55,510 bases of DNA from an uncultured Paraglaciecola sp. GTDB lineage: Bacteria > Pseudomonadota > Gammaproteobacteria > Enterobacterales > Alteromonadaceae. The first letter of the stretch is position 1, and each line of letters begins with the position of its first letter. The notes under the pieces are model-generated. The model was not told where the DNA came from. It saw only the letters and a list, made by a program, of their open reading frames with translations, and did no database searches. Both the position numbers and the translations under genes were made by a program. The stretch covers positions 1 through 55,510 of the forward strand of contig NZ_CAJWCF010000015.1 in the NCBI RefSeq assembly GCF_913020055.1. Direction: 5' to 3'. Positions 36,696 to 47,181 of this stretch are shown piece after piece.

Positions 36696-38480
36696 ATGGA
36701 CTATGTAACGATTGAAAAAAAGCTAAGCAACCAAGATAAACCACCTAATATGCTTGGGTATCAACATAGTGTTAGCCATTTTGATTGGGAGCAGGCCAAT
36801 AGTTTAATTAAGGGTTATAAAAACGGAATCAATATTGGTTATGAAGCCGTTGACCGTCATGTTGAAGAGGGGTACGGCGAGCAAACAGCATTAATTTTTC
36901 TTGGCAAAAACAATCAAAGACAACTTTACTCCTATCAACAGTTACAAAAAAGCAGCAATCGTTTTGCCAATTTATTAAAAAGCCTGCAAGTTCAGAAGGG
37001 GCACTTACTATGCAGTTTGACTGATAGAAGTCCAATCCTATATAGCGCTATTATTGGTTGTTTTAAATCTGGCGTGGTGTTCAGTCCTTTGTTTTCCGCT
37101 TTTGGACCGGAGCCGATAAAATCTAGAATGGAAATTGGCGGAGCTAGAGTATTACTCACAAGTGCACGGCTTTATCAAAAGAAAATAGCGCCTTGGCACC
37201 ATGAATGTAAATCATTAAGACAGGTATTACTTTATGACTGCAAAGGTCAATGCCCTCCGGGCTGTATAGACTTAGACCAAGTATTAAGTCAACAAAGTGA
37301 CAACTACCAAATAAACAAAACCACTGCTTTAGATACTGCACTGTTACATTTCACCAGTGGCACAACTGGTGAGCCTAAAGGCGTAGTGCATGTGCATGAA
37401 GCGGTTATTTATCATAAGTATTCAGGTTTTTGTGCGTTGGATATTCATCCTCAAGATATCTATTGGTGCACCGCCGACCCAGGATGGGTGACGGGTATTT
37501 CGTACGGGGTTATTTCACCACTTTGTAACCGAGCCACCCTTGTTATAGATAATGCTGAATTTGACCCTGTTCGTTGGTACAGCATTTTACAACAAGAAAA
37601 AGTCAATATTTGGTATACCGCTCCTACAGCAATCCGGATGTTAATGAAGTCGGGTAATGAAATGAGCCAGCAATATGATTTATCAGCGTTGCGATTATTG
37701 GCCAGTGTAGGAGAGCCACTTAATCCAGAAGCTGTAGTTTGGAGCCAGAAGTACCTTGGCAAACCCTTTCATGATAACTGGTGGCAGACTGAAACTGGAG
37801 GGATCATGCTAGCCAACTTCATTGGCGAAAATGTAAAACCGGGTTCTATGGGTAGACCATTACCCGGGATCAAAGCGGGTATTTTAAAAACAGATAAGCT
37901 AGGCAACATAGTAGAGGTAACAACACCTGGAGAGTCTGGTGAGCTAGCATTTAAGCAGGGCTGGCCTTCAATGTTCCGAGATTACCTGTTTCAAACTAAA
38001 CGTTATCAGAGTTGTTTTAAGGATGATTGGTATCTAAGTGGAGATTTGGCGTATCAAGATGATGACGGGTATTTTTGGTTTATTGGACGCAATTCAGACT
38101 TAATCAAATCGGCCGGTCATTTAATTGGTCCGTTTGAGGTAGAAAGCGCATTAGTTGAGCACCCCGCGGTAGTCGAAGCTGCAGTGATTGGCATACCAGA
38201 CTCAGTAGCTGGAGAAATTGTTAAAGCGTTTATATCTATAAAACCTGGTTTCGATCCGAATGATGCTTTGCTTAAAAGTGTCATGGCTCACGCCCGCAAG
38301 AAATTAGGGGCAACGTTAGCTCCAAGAGAAATTTGTATCAAAAAAAACCTACCCAAAACGAGAAGTGGAAAAATCATGCGCAGATTGTTGAAGGCTCGTG
38401 AACTTGGTTTACCTGAAGGTGATATTTCTACTTTAGAAAGTGACGAAAACGAGATTGTTAATTCTAACAATGAAACTTAG
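36696..38480 (+). CDS. Acetyl-CoA synthetase-like acyl-CoA ligase
   Basis: A 594-residue ANL-family enzyme, near the size of Bacillus AcsA (about 570) and shorter than Acs (about 650). It has the AMP-binding loop TSGTTGEPKGV (about 217-227), the adenylate stretch WWQTETGG, and the C-terminal PKTRSGKIMRR whose Lys is the usual acetylation site. It would make acetyl-CoA (or a near homologue) from acetate, ATP and CoA. It is the first gene of an operon with pyruvate dehydrogenase genes and an acyl carrier protein. Confidence 0.88.
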   Translation: MDYVTIEKKLSNQDKPPNMLGYQHSVSHFDWEQANSLIKGYKNGINIGYEAVDRHVEEGYGEQTALIFLGKNNQRQLYSYQQLQKSSNRFANLLKSLQVQKGHLLCSLTDRSPILYSAIIGCFKSGVVFSPLFSAFGPEPIKSRMEIGGARVLLTSARLYQKKIAPWHHECKSLRQVLLYDCKGQCPPGCIDLDQVLSQQSDNYQINKTTALDTALLHFTSGTTGEPKGVVHVHEAVIYHKYSGFCALDIHPQDIYWCTADPGWVTGISYGVISPLCNRATLVIDNAEFDPVRWYSILQQEKVNIWYTAPTAIRMLMKSGNEMSQQYDLSALRLLASVGEPLNPEAVVWSQKYLGKPFHDNWWQTETGGIMLANFIGENVKPGSMGRPLPGIKAGILKTDKLGNIVEVTTPGESGELAFKQGWPSMFRDYLFQTKRYQSCFKDDWYLSGDLAYQDDDGYFWFIGRNSDLIKSAGHLIGPFEVESALVEHPAVVEAAVIGIPDSVAGEIVKAFISIKPGFDPNDALLKSVMAHARKKLGATLAPREICIKKNLPKTRSGKIMRRLLKARELGLPEGDISTLESDENEIVNSNNET

Positions 38481-38500
38481 CCTAATTAAGAAATAAAACT

Positions 38501-39493
38501 ATGAATACAGATAACAATAAAGTCCATATGGATATTGCACATCTGAAACTTTTGTTCAAAAAAATGCTGCGAATAAGGCGTTTCGAAGAAAAATGTGCAG
38601 AACTCTATACTCAAGAAAAAATCCGTGGTTTTTTACATCTCTATATAGGAGAAGAAGCTGTTGCTGTAGGTGTGATGCAAGCATTATCAACTAATGATGC
38701 AGTATTCGCCACATACCGAGAACATGGCCATGCTTTGGCTAGAGGTTTAAGTATGAATAAAGTCATGGCTGAAATGTTTGGAAAAGTAACTGGCAGCAGT
38801 CGCGGAAGAGGCGGCTCAATGCATATATTCGATGTAGAAAAACGATTTTATGGTGGAAATGCAATAGTAGCAGGCGCTTTACCATTAGCAGTTGGCCTAG
38901 CCTTAGCCAACAAGATGCAGAAAAAACAGGACGTTGTGGTGTGCTTTTTTGGTGAAGGTGCTGTTGCAGAAGGGGAGTTTCACGAGAGTCTAAATTTGGC
39001 TCAATTATGGCAACTACCAATCCTATTTGTGTGTGAAAACAATGGTTACGCAATGGGTACTGCACTGGCCATTTCAGAATCAGAGCAACATATCTTCCGC
39101 AAAGCGCAAAGCTATGGTTTAAAAGCCCAAGCGGTAGATGGAATGAATGTAGTCGAAGTCGAATCCGCGGCAACCCAATATTGTATAAGTATTAAAAACG
39201 GAGATGGCCCCTGTTTATTGGAATGTAATACCTATCGTTTTCGAGGGCATTCAATGTTTGATACCCAGCTTTATAGAGAGTCTGAAGAAATAGAAGAATG
39301 GAAAAGTAAGGGCCCAATTATAAAGTTGCGCCGCTGGCTGGAAGCCAATGGAAAGTTGGATCCTGCTGAATTAAAGACTATTGAAGATCAAGTGGAAGAT
39401 GAAATCAACCAATCCGTCGAGTTTGCTCAGAGCAGTGAAGTTGAAAATGTATCTGACCTATGTTTTGGGGTTTATGCGGAGTCAAAAAATTGA
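38501..39493 (+). CDS. pdhA: 2-oxoacid dehydrogenase E1 alpha (pyruvate/acetoin type)
   Basis: A 330-residue thiamine-diphosphate subunit. It has RGRGGSMH (about 104-111) and the TPP motif beginning [14 protein letters not shown] and ending in CENNGYAM. It pairs with E1 beta. Wording fits pyruvate or acetoin rather than branched-chain substrates; linkage to acetyl-CoA synthetase and ACP favours pyruvate. No RBS is obvious. The stop TGA overlaps the next start by 4 nt. Confidence 0.9.
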   Translation: MNTDNNKVHMDIAHLKLLFKKMLRIRRFEEKCAELYTQEKIRGFLHLYIGEEAVAVGVMQALSTNDAVFATYREHGHALARGLSMNKVMAEMFGKVTGSSRGRGGSMHIFDVEKRFYGGNAIVAGALPLAVGLALANKMQKKQDVVVCFFGEGAVAEGEFHESLNLAQLWQLPILFVCENNGYAMGTALAISESEQHIFRKAQSYGLKAQAVDGMNVVEVESAATQYCISIKNGDGPCLLECNTYRFRGHSMFDTQLYRESEEIEEWKSKGPIIKLRRWLEANGKLDPAELKTIEDQVEDEINQSVEFAQSSEVENVSDLCFGVYAESKN

Positions 39494-40485
39494 ACGATCA
39501 AAGTATAACTTACAGAGAAGCTTTAAAAACGGCTATATCAGAAGCAATGCGTAGCGATGAACGAGTGTTTCTTATGGGTGAAGATGTGGGTAACTACGGC
39601 GGTTGTTATGCCGTATCCAAGGGGTTATCAGATGAGTTTGGGGCTGATCGTGTCATAGACACCCCCTTGTCCGAATCTGGCTTTGTTGGCGCTGGAATAG
39701 GTGCTGCAATGGGCGGAATGCGGCCAATAGTCGAAGTTATGACTGTTAATTTTAGCCTGTTAGCACTCGATCAAATTGTGAATAATGCCGCAACATTAAG
39801 ACATATGTCTGGCAATCAAATTGGCATACCTTTAGTTATCCGCATGGCTACTGGAGCAGGCAAACAATTAGCTGCCCAGCATTCCCATAGTCTGGAAAAT
39901 TGGTACGCACATGTTCCCGGCATTAAAGTGCTTGTACCAAGTACTGTCGCCGATGCTCGGTACATGCTTGCAATGGCACTAGCCGATCCAGATCCAGTCA
40001 TACTGTTCGAACATGTCATGTTATACAACGAGTCGGCTGCTATTCCAGCGCCTAAAGACTGCCCAGACATGCACCAAGCTGTAGTCAGAAAATCCGGTAA
40101 TGATATTAGCCTAATCACATACGGCGGCTCACTTTCTAAAACATTAGAGGCGGCCAAAGAATTAGACAGTCATGGAATAAGCGCAGAGGTGATTGATTTA
40201 AGATGTTTAAGACCATTAGATACTCATACCTTGTATCAATCGGTTGAAAAAACCCATCGCGTATTAGTGGTTGACGAAGGTTGGCGTACCGGAAGTTTGG
40301 CAGCTGAAATATGTGCATTAATAGCAGAAGACTGTTTTTGGTCACTGGATGCGCCACCAAGTAGAATTTGCAGTAAGGAAGTCCCAATTCCTTATCCGCA
40401 ACATTTAGAACGTGCGGCAACACCGCAAGTTGCTCAAGTGGTAGAGGCTGCTATGAAGTTATTGAATCGGGAAGTTCCCGCATGA
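39490..40485 (+). CDS. pdhB: 2-oxoacid dehydrogenase E1 beta
   Basis: A 331-residue subunit starting with [15 protein letters not shown] and containing [19 protein letters not shown] and the Glu that activates TPP. The start is TTG at 39490 (TTGA overlaps the E1 alpha stop), with GGAG 7 nt before. A longer ATG form from 39460 would run 34 nt into pdhA and lacks a site. The stop overlaps the E2 start by 4 nt. Confidence 0.91.
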   Translation: MNDQSITYREALKTAISEAMRSDERVFLMGEDVGNYGGCYAVSKGLSDEFGADRVIDTPLSESGFVGAGIGAAMGGMRPIVEVMTVNFSLLALDQIVNNAATLRHMSGNQIGIPLVIRMATGAGKQLAAQHSHSLENWYAHVPGIKVLVPSTVADARYMLAMALADPDPVILFEHVMLYNESAAIPAPKDCPDMHQAVVRKSGNDISLITYGGSLSKTLEAAKELDSHGISAEVIDLRCLRPLDTHTLYQSVEKTHRVLVVDEGWRTGSLAAEICALIAEDCFWSLDAPPSRICSKEVPIPYPQHLERAATPQVAQVVEAAMKLLNREVPA

Positions 40486-41711
40486 AGATACTCACTATGC
40501 CATCTTTTGGCGCAGATATGGCAAAAGGCAGTATTGTAAAGTGGAATGTGAAACCAGGAGATCACGTATCCAAAGGCGATATCGTTGCTAGTATTGAAAC
40601 CATGAAAGGCCTGATTGATATGGAGGTTTATGATGAGGGAACAATTACCAAATTAGTCGCTGTGGAAGGCGAAGAGTTAGAAATTGGTCGTCCTATCGCT
40701 GAGCTTCAGTTAACCAACGAAGAATCTTCAAACAATAAGCCTGAGCAAATACCCACAGATGCAGCGTTACCAAGCGTAGAAACTATTACAACACAAGTGG
40801 TTAACTTGTCTGGTAAACAAGATAAAGAAGATAAAAAGACTCCGAACATCTCTAACATACCAGACCACAGCGAGCTTAAGCCAAAACCCCAAATACCCAA
40901 AATATCGCCAGCAGCACGTTTTAGGGCTAAAGAATTAGGTATTGATTGGAGGCAACTTGCCCAAGGTAATGGACCTAATGGAGCGTTACAGCTAAACGAT
41001 ATTAATGCTGTTTATGAAATGCATCCAGAACCGCAAGAAAGTCCCAGTGATTTGATGCGTCAAGCAATTGCCAGCACAGTGAGTCGGTCGAAGCGAGACA
41101 TTCCCCATTATTATCTTCAATTGGATATGCTGCTAGATAACGCGGTACGTTGGTTAAGGGAACACAATGCAGATTTACCTCCGAATAAACGTATATTGAT
41201 CAATGCAGTGATTTATTCGGCAATTGCTCGAGCGTTAACTTCGTTTCCAGCGTTTAACGGTTTTTATCGTGATGGCCACTATGAGTCATCTGACTCAGTG
41301 CATTTAGGCAATGCTATTAGTTTACGACAAGGAGGTTTAATGGTTGCTGCTATACATGATGCACAACATTTAGGATTAATAGAGATGATGGAAAAAATCA
41401 CAGACCAAGTAAACCGAGCCAGAAAAGGTGGTCTTCGCATGTCAGAAATGCAAGAAGCAACTGTGACTGTATCTAATCTAGGAGACAGAGGTTCAGACAG
41501 TATACAAAGCATAATCCTTCCCCCTCAGGTCGCTATATTTGGCATTGGCAGGCAGCGTACTGTGCCTTGGATAGTGGACAACACTGTGAGTTGTGCATCG
41601 ATAGTCAGTATGAGTCTTGCAGCAGATCACCGGGTCAGTGATGGTCATTTAGGGGCAAGATTACTCAATAAAATTAATAAATATTTGCAAAAACCCGAGA
41701 CATTAATATGA
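40482..41711 (+). CDS. pdhC: 2-oxoacid dehydrogenase E2, lipoyl acyltransferase
   Basis: A 409-residue protein. The single lipoyl domain (1-77) has the lipoyl Lys K42 in [12 protein letters not shown] linker leads to a peripheral-subunit-binding domain (about 143-180, [13 protein letters not shown]) and the acyltransferase domain, with catalytic H383 and D387 in [10 protein letters not shown]. It transfers the acetyl group to CoA. A dihydrolipoamide dehydrogenase (E3) gene is missing here and must be supplied elsewhere. Confidence 0.91.
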   Translation: MKILTMPSFGADMAKGSIVKWNVKPGDHVSKGDIVASIETMKGLIDMEVYDEGTITKLVAVEGEELEIGRPIAELQLTNEESSNNKPEQIPTDAALPSVETITTQVVNLSGKQDKEDKKTPNISNIPDHSELKPKPQIPKISPAARFRAKELGIDWRQLAQGNGPNGALQLNDINAVYEMHPEPQESPSDLMRQAIASTVSRSKRDIPHYYLQLDMLLDNAVRWLREHNADLPPNKRILINAVIYSAIARALTSFPAFNGFYRDGHYESSDSVHLGNAISLRQGGLMVAAIHDAQHLGLIEMMEKITDQVNRARKGGLRMSEMQEATVTVSNLGDRGSDSIQSIILPPQVAIFGIGRQRTVPWIVDNTVSCASIVSMSLAADHRVSDGHLGARLLNKINKYLQKPETLI

Positions 41712-41953
41712 ACAATAATGAAACACTGAAAGCGCTAGTGAGTAAACTTATACTAGATATTGCACCTGAGGCAGAAATGCATAATCTAGATCCCAACGAA
41801 GACTTAAGGGAAGAGCTAGATTTAGACTCAATGGATTTTATGAATTTACTCGATTCTATCGCAAAAGAAACGGGGGTGAATGTGCCGGAGAGTGATTATT
41901 CTTTGGTGAATTCTTTACAATCCTTAACTGACTATATTGATAAACGACTTTAG
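41708..41953 (+). CDS. Acyl carrier protein
   Basis: An 81-residue acidic four-helix carrier. The phosphopantetheine site is S41 in LDLDSMDFMNLL. Its start ATG overlaps the E2 stop by 4 nt, so it is translated with the dehydrogenase. It is not the fatty-acid AcpP type by wording (DSMDF rather than DSLD). Why an ACP sits with acetyl-CoA-forming enzymes is not clear; no ketosynthase or ligase partner is beside it apart from the acyl-CoA synthetase. Confidence 0.88.
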   Translation: MNNNETLKALVSKLILDIAPEAEMHNLDPNEDLREELDLDSMDFMNLLDSIAKETGVNVPESDYSLVNSLQSLTDYIDKRL

Positions 41954-41978
41954 GTCCATAAGGGTAATAATCTGTTGT

Positions 41979-41992
41979 TTGATTTAAATCAA
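41979..41992. promoter_or_regulatory. FNR/FixK-type box upstream of the CBS gene
   Basis: TTGATTTAAATCAA is a perfect match to TTGAT-N4-ATCAA and fully palindromic. Its centre is about 65 nt before the CBS gene start. Confidence 0.77.
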
Positions 41993-42050
41993 TAATGGCC
42001 CCAAGAATTAAAACTAGACTTATTTTAAGCTTCATTGATGGAATATCACT

Positions 42051-42491
42051 ATGAATGTCGGAGATATTTGTTCAAAAAATATAGTATCTGTTTCACCACT
42101 CGATTCAGTGGCAGACGTCGCTAGAGTCATGCGTGAACAACATGTTGCTTCAGTCGTTGTAGTTGATAATAAGTATGGCGAAATTAGGCCTCAAGGGGTA
42201 ATTACAGAACGTGATTTGGTGATTGAGGTGTTGGCAGCAAAAATAGACCCTACCTCTGTTAGGGCGGAAGATATTCTAACCAGTGAATTGATTTGCGTAA
42301 CTGAAACACACAATGTAGCTGAAGCACTTAAATATTTGCGTTTTTACGCTGTAAGACGAGCCCCAGTTGTAAACGTAAATGGGATTCTTGTTGGCTTATT
42401 TTGCATAGAAGATTCGTTGGCATCATTGTTAGAAGAATACACTGGTTTGGTCAAATTGCTTAGTCATGCACTGGTGAATGAAAAGCATTAA
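42051..42491 (+). CDS. CBS-domain pair protein
   Basis: A 146-residue protein consisting of two CBS motifs (MNVGDICSKNIVSVSP at the start; DILTSELICVTETHNVAEAL from about 80). Such stand-alone pairs bind adenosine nucleotides and are common in low-oxygen regulons. The partner is unknown. It follows an FNR-type box and is closed by a strong hairpin. Confidence 0.88.
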   Translation: MNVGDICSKNIVSVSPLDSVADVARVMREQHVASVVVVDNKYGEIRPQGVITERDLVIEVLAAKIDPTSVRAEDILTSELICVTETHNVAEALKYLRFYAVRRAPVVNVNGILVGLFCIEDSLASLLEEYTGLVKLLSHALVNEKH

Positions 42492-42532
42492 ATACTGTGA
42501 TTAAGTAATAGAGATACTGTTCCTATCTAAAT

Positions 42533-42563
42533 ACAGTCTGAATAGTAAAACTATTCAGACTGT
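42533..42563. terminator. Bidirectional hairpin terminator after the CBS gene
   Basis: ACAGTCTGAATAG and CTATTCAGACTGT form a perfect 13-bp stem around a TAAAA loop. It lies between two convergent genes. Confidence 0.75.
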
Positions 42564-42680
42564 TTAAAGAGACAACAACTTTTTGTATTTATAAAATCAC
42601 TGTTTAATCCAACATATCACCTTCTAATCAGCTGATTATTGAAGTTAAAATATTTAACAATTGATTGTGTTGAAGGTTAA

Positions 42681-43466
42681 TCATTTATTAACTTTATTGA
42701 TTTCCTTATCAAGCATATTAATCATGGCCATGATCTTATAGTGATTCGTTTTTAAAACATGGTGAAATTCTGCGTGTTGCCCGTGGATTTTTCGTTCTTT
42801 TTGATGCAACGCGATTGTTTTTTCATCCGCAACATTAAAGACTTCGCTAGTTGGATCTTGTTCCGCGTTAGCCATAGTGTGTTCATGTTTATGGTCTATA
42901 TTGGAAAGTGCTTGAATGACCTGAGCATGCTCAAATATTGATGCCGTTTGCTGTTTTAATGATTTTTCTATTTCCATCAATTTAGTAAGGGCGTTTTCTT
43001 GGTCTGTTTTCCAAAACTCTATCTCATCTAGCCACAAAGCATGTTCAGACGACCATTGACTATGCTCCTGATGCGCAGCGAGATGCTCTGCAGATCTAAC
43101 AGTTTGCGCTTCTTCTCTGAGTGACTGAGTAAACGCAATAAACTCTGCTGTATTTGTGTTAGCAATACTCTGTAACTTGTTCCAAACTGATTTATTTACA
43201 TAAGCGATGTCAAATTCTATTTGATTTTTATAGGCTTCTCTCGCTCCTTCTACAGCATCACTCCACAAACGCAAGTTTTCCTTTAAGTGTTTACTCGCTT
43301 GCTGAATTTTTTCTTTGCTTACCTCCGTCGCATCACCCAGTTTTTTTTCTGCTGAATGTAAAGCATGCTGCAAGGTTTTGCCTTCTTTCACTACAAACGT
43401 CTCGACGCTATCAACCATTGCTTGATAACTTTTCTGTAATTCTGTTTTCTGATTTTTTGATGTCAT
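42681..43466 (-). CDS. Coiled-coil protein of unknown function
   Basis: A 261-residue soluble, highly charged protein with heptad-like helices through most of its length (KTLQHALHSAEKKLGDATEVS..., EIEFWKTDQENALTKLMEIE...). It is rich in Glu, Lys, Gln, Ala and His. No signal peptide or catalytic motif was found. It is similar in tone to the small coiled-coil protein at 49.7 kb. It is monocistronic and I cannot assign a role. Confidence 0.75.
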   Translation of the reverse strand: MTSKNQKTELQKSYQAMVDSVETFVVKEGKTLQHALHSAEKKLGDATEVSKEKIQQASKHLKENLRLWSDAVEGAREAYKNQIEFDIAYVNKSVWNKLQSIANTNTAEFIAFTQSLREEAQTVRSAEHLAAHQEHSQWSSEHALWLDEIEFWKTDQENALTKLMEIEKSLKQQTASIFEHAQVIQALSNIDHKHEHTMANAEQDPTSEVFNVADEKTIALHQKERKIHGQHAEFHHVLKTNHYKIMAMINMLDKEINKVNK

Positions 43467-43647
43467 GTGGAGAGCCTTATAGAATTAATATAAATACTTT
43501 TATGATAATACTCAGCTGCAAATTAGATACTATTCGGTGTAATACTTAATAAATTGTGGACATTACTTAGTTGGATTTTTAGTGACAAAACATAGAATTT
43601 TGACCACAGTAAACCAAAATTATTCGTTTACAAAATAGCGGCCTTTT

Positions 43648-44412
43648 TTACACTTGTTGTAAATTACGCAACGACAAACTAATTGGGTAGTGGTCAGAAG
43701 AATGAATGTTGGTATGTACGAACGCATCTGTTACCTCTAGCCCCCGACAGTAAACATGATCAAGATGCTGAAATAAATGATTTATCCTTGGCTGACGCTT
43801 TATTTTCACCTCCGCTAATCCAAATGACTTAGCGATTTCATTAAAATATTTCAACCTTTTATTATTCCAAGTATTAAAATCACCTGCTAATAAAATCGGT
43901 CCATTATGCTGCTCTAGCATTTGGAAAACTTGATCTAAGTGGGAGCTGAATTTATTAAATGACACAAAGTTAATAATATGACAATTAATAACCAGTAATG
44001 ATTGTTCTAAATTCGCCAATGGATAAACGGTAGCAAGTAACATTTTTTTTGTTTGTGTAATGGGCTCACTATAAGTTGAGGCGGAAAAATAATGTTTTTT
44101 CGCGGTAACTGTCGACCCCGTTTTAACGCCAGTTTCGATGTTAGTTTTTACGTTCCTAAAGCTACGCGCCATGATCCATTGATGTTGCACTGATTTGTTA
44201 AAATGAACATCTAAGGGGGAGTTTAAAATAGCTTCTTGTAGAAGCACTAAATCTTTGTTGTGTACCAATGTTATAAAGTCGTCGCGCCATGCTTTTTTCT
44301 GACACTTGAACACATTCCAAATTAGTATGTTGATGCTTGGCCCGAAGACCGGTTTAGAAGCGCGTCCCATTATTTTTAGAGATTCAACTTTGCTATACCG
44401 ACTGCTAATCAT
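43648..44412 (-). CDS. Endonuclease/exonuclease/phosphatase-family hydrolase
   Basis: A 254-residue EEP-fold protein. It shows ILIWNVFKC (Asn), LVLLQEAILN (Glu), LLAGDFNTWN (Asp, Asn) and SSDHYPISLSL (Asp-His), the usual catalytic order. The likely substrate is a phosphodiester (nucleic acid or lipid head group). The neighbour cardiolipin synthase, 57 nt upstream in the same direction, makes a phospholipid-linked role possible. An internal ATG at 44379 is an alternative start. Confidence 0.86.
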   Translation of the reverse strand: MISSRYSKVESLKIMGRASKPVFGPSINILIWNVFKCQKKAWRDDFITLVHNKDLVLLQEAILNSPLDVHFNKSVQHQWIMARSFRNVKTNIETGVKTGSTVTAKKHYFSASTYSEPITQTKKMLLATVYPLANLEQSLLVINCHIINFVSFNKFSSHLDQVFQMLEQHNGPILLAGDFNTWNNKRLKYFNEIAKSFGLAEVKIKRQPRINHLFQHLDHVYCRGLEVTDAFVHTNIHSSDHYPISLSLRNLQQV

Positions 44413-44469
44413 AAAAATACTGGCCTTTCTCGAACTTATATCTGCGAAAGTGTCGTTCTTATAATAACA

Positions 44470-45924
44470 CTAAAGATAGGGCGAAAATAATCGAAACAAG
44501 TTGTTGCGAATTTTTATAAAAATCGATGTAGCTTCTATATCGCCCTCGATAACTGGAATAGCATGTTGTTTTTTTAAGTTAAATAAGTCTGTTAATTTTG
44601 CATTAAGAGCCTGATCAAAACATTCTAAATTGATTTCAAAATTAAATTCCAAACTTCTCGCATCCCAGTTGGCAGAACCAATAAATGACCAAATATCATC
44701 AATAATAACGATCTTACTGTGGTCAAAAAAACGTTTGTTTTTATATATTTTTATACCGTGCTCAATGATTCTCGAGAAATTTGCTTCCATGACCCAGTCC
44801 ACAAAAAGAATATCACTGTGTTCAGGTACAATTATTTCTATTAACACACCACGCATCGCAGCAGCATGAAGCGATGTCATAAGTGTTTGGTCTGGAATAA
44901 AATAAGGGGTCATGATTTTTACGCTTGTTTGTGCGCAAACTAAAGCATTAATTAGTGTCCAGCGTATTTTGTTATGGTCTTCATTTGGACCATCTTTGAT
45001 GACACGAGAGACGACAGATTGATCACTGGAGGGCTGCAATGTGTTTGGTTTATAGCGAGGGAATTGAATTGCCTCACCGGTTGCAAAAAACCAATCCTCT
45101 GTAAACACTTGGCTAATCTGGTCAATTACTTGACCTGTTACTTTAAACTGAACATCATCGATAGGACTTGCTGCTGATTTAACCATATTATTCTGGCTTA
45201 TGTTCATACCACCGATGAAGGCCACTTCAGCATCCACACATAATATTTTTCTGTGATTTCTTAAGTTAATAAAACGAATACTGGTAAGAGAAATGGAAGG
45301 TAAGAAACGAGCCGTATTTATTCCTGACTTTTTTAAAGCCCTGTTTGTTTTAAGCCAGCTATAACCAATGCCTATCCTGTCCAACAAAACGTTCACAACC
45401 ACACCGCGTTGTTGTGCTTCAACTAAAGCGTTTATGAACTGCCGTCCAAGTGGATCGTAATCAAAAATATAGCTTGATAATACAATATAACGTTTAGCAT
45501 TACGTATAGATTGAAGCATTGAAGGGTAGGCGGCATCGCCATTAATAAGCGGTTCAACTGTGTTTTGTGCTATGTAATTAGCTGGTTCAATCGATTGTCC
45601 GGCAATGATAGCTGAATGCCAATTTTTGGGTAGGTGGTGATAATTTGTAACCTTTTCATGCTTGCTAGCACCTGGTATAGGTGTTTGTGGATGCTTTTTC
45701 TTAGCCAAACGCTTTATACGATTTATCCCAAACAACCAATAAAATAGGCTTCCTACGACAGGGGAAAGTACTACTAGGCCTATCCAAGCTAACGATGTGC
45801 GTTCATTTTCTTTAAACATAATCACATGTAAAGAAGTTAGAAGAGATAATAATATGTGCAAAATAACAGTAATAGTGACCCAGTGAATAAGGAGCCACTT
45901 AACTAATTCTTCAAATATTTGCAT
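44470..45924 (-). CDS. cls: Cardiolipin synthase (phospholipase D family)
   Basis: A 484-residue enzyme with two N-terminal membrane helices (about 13-35 and 43-63). Two HKD motifs follow: NHRKILCVDAEVAFIGG (about 225-241) and FDHSKIVIIDDIWSFIGSANWD (about 404-425). It joins two phosphatidylglycerols, or PG and PE, to cardiolipin. ATG at 45924 is preferred to a TTG 9 nt upstream. The C-terminus RLFSPYL is near the usual end. Confidence 0.91.
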   Translation of the reverse strand: MQIFEELVKWLLIHWVTITVILHILLSLLTSLHVIMFKENERTSLAWIGLVVLSPVVGSLFYWLFGINRIKRLAKKKHPQTPIPGASKHEKVTNYHHLPKNWHSAIIAGQSIEPANYIAQNTVEPLINGDAAYPSMLQSIRNAKRYIVLSSYIFDYDPLGRQFINALVEAQQRGVVVNVLLDRIGIGYSWLKTNRALKKSGINTARFLPSISLTSIRFINLRNHRKILCVDAEVAFIGGMNISQNNMVKSAASPIDDVQFKVTGQVIDQISQVFTEDWFFATGEAIQFPRYKPNTLQPSSDQSVVSRVIKDGPNEDHNKIRWTLINALVCAQTSVKIMTPYFIPDQTLMTSLHAAAMRGVLIEIIVPEHSDILFVDWVMEANFSRIIEHGIKIYKNKRFFDHSKIVIIDDIWSFIGSANWDARSLEFNFEINLECFDQALNAKLTDLFNLKKQHAIPVIEGDIEATSIFIKIRNNLFRLFSPYL

Positions 45925-45993
45925 AAAAGACAACTCAAATAATGTGCGTATAACTTAATTGCATAGACCTAAACTTCCTCTAGGGTTGTTTTT

Positions 45994-47118
45994 CTAGTCG
46001 GTCGAGTTTGGTATCGCTTGATTCAAACTATGTAGCCCAGCTTCCAGCTCAGTATTACCAAAACAAATACCTAAAGATAATGCGCTAGCTAGGGCAGGGT
46101 CCTGCAGTGTAACTAATCTACTTTTATTGGCTACATATTTAAGAGAAGTACTGCACACTTGATTATTTTTCAAAACCACTACACTGCCAAAATGTTTGTT
46201 GGCTACCAAAGAAGCGGCATAAGTGCCTAAGTTAGTGGCAAAGATACGATCAAATGCTGTAGGTGAACCACCTCTTTGAATATGCCCCAAAGTAGTGGCA
46301 CGAATTTCTGCATCCATCTTTTCTTCCAATTGCATTTTTAATACATTGGCAATACCACCTAAACGTATTGGATCAGTACTAAATTCTTTAGTTTCGCGGA
46401 TGGTAAATTCACCTCCAACTTGTTTAGCTCCCTCAGCCACCACCACGAGTGAATAATGTTGTTCACCCATGCGTAATTGACAAGCTTTGGCTACTTCATC
46501 GATATCATAAGCAAACTCGGGGACCAAAATGACATCAGCTCCTCCGGCAATACCTGCGTGTAATGCTATCCAACCAGCATATCTGCCCATAGTTTCAAGT
46601 ATCATCACGCGTTTGTGAGATTGGCCTGTTGTACGTAATCGATCTATTGCATCAGTTACAATGCTAACGGCGGTATCAAAACCAAAAGTACGATCTGTCC
46701 CCATCAAATCATTGTCAATGGTTTTGGGTATACCCACTATATTCATACCCAACTTTGACATCTCGTGAGCGATAGATAATGAGCCATCACCACCAATAAC
46801 AACCAATCCATCTAAGCCAAGACTTACATAATAATCCATCACTTTTTCTGAAACGTCTTCACCAAAATAGTTAAATGGATTTGCGCTATTATTGGTGCCA
46901 AGTATGGTGCCACCTAGGGATAAAATACCACTACAATCAGCGTAACTTATCACTCTAGTTCGTTGTTCTATGAGCCCTAAAAAACCATCATTTATACCGA
47001 TAATTTCAGCTGAACAATTGAGCATTAAACTTTTAGCTACAGCACGAATAGCCGCGTTTAAACCTGAACAATCACCACCACCGGTTAGTATTCCAATACG
47101 TAAAGTTTTAGTCTTCAT
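45994..47118 (-). CDS. pfkA: 6-phosphofructokinase, group III type (Gly104/Lys124)
   Basis: A 374-residue PFK, longer than E. coli PfkA (320). It has GGGDCSGLN, VIGGDGSLS (D111, G112) and the catalytic PKTIDND with K132 and D135. G112 equals E. coli G104 (ATP use) and K132 replaces G124. This Gly/Lys combination is typical of actinobacterial-type ATP-dependent or mixed-substrate PFKs, so ATP is favoured but PPi use cannot be excluded. It has a near-consensus FNR box upstream. Confidence 0.9.
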   Translation of the reverse strand: MKTKTLRIGILTGGGDCSGLNAAIRAVAKSLMLNCSAEIIGINDGFLGLIEQRTRVISYADCSGILSLGGTILGTNNSANPFNYFGEDVSEKVMDYYVSLGLDGLVVIGGDGSLSIAHEMSKLGMNIVGIPKTIDNDLMGTDRTFGFDTAVSIVTDAIDRLRTTGQSHKRVMILETMGRYAGWIALHAGIAGGADVILVPEFAYDIDEVAKACQLRMGEQHYSLVVVAEGAKQVGGEFTIRETKEFSTDPIRLGGIANVLKMQLEEKMDAEIRATTLGHIQRGGSPTAFDRIFATNLGTYAASLVANKHFGSVVVLKNNQVCSTSLKYVANKSRLVTLQDPALASALSLGICFGNTELEAGLHSLNQAIPNSTD

Positions 47119-47181
47119 AGTACGACTCTTTTCTAGTTTTCCAATAATTTAACACACTATAGGTGATGCAAAATGGCGTTT

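Noticed and set aside
39460..39489. ATG start for E1 beta at 39460
   Set aside because: It would overlap pdhA by 34 nt and adds residues foreign to the family; TTG at 39490 has GGAG and a TTGA overlap.
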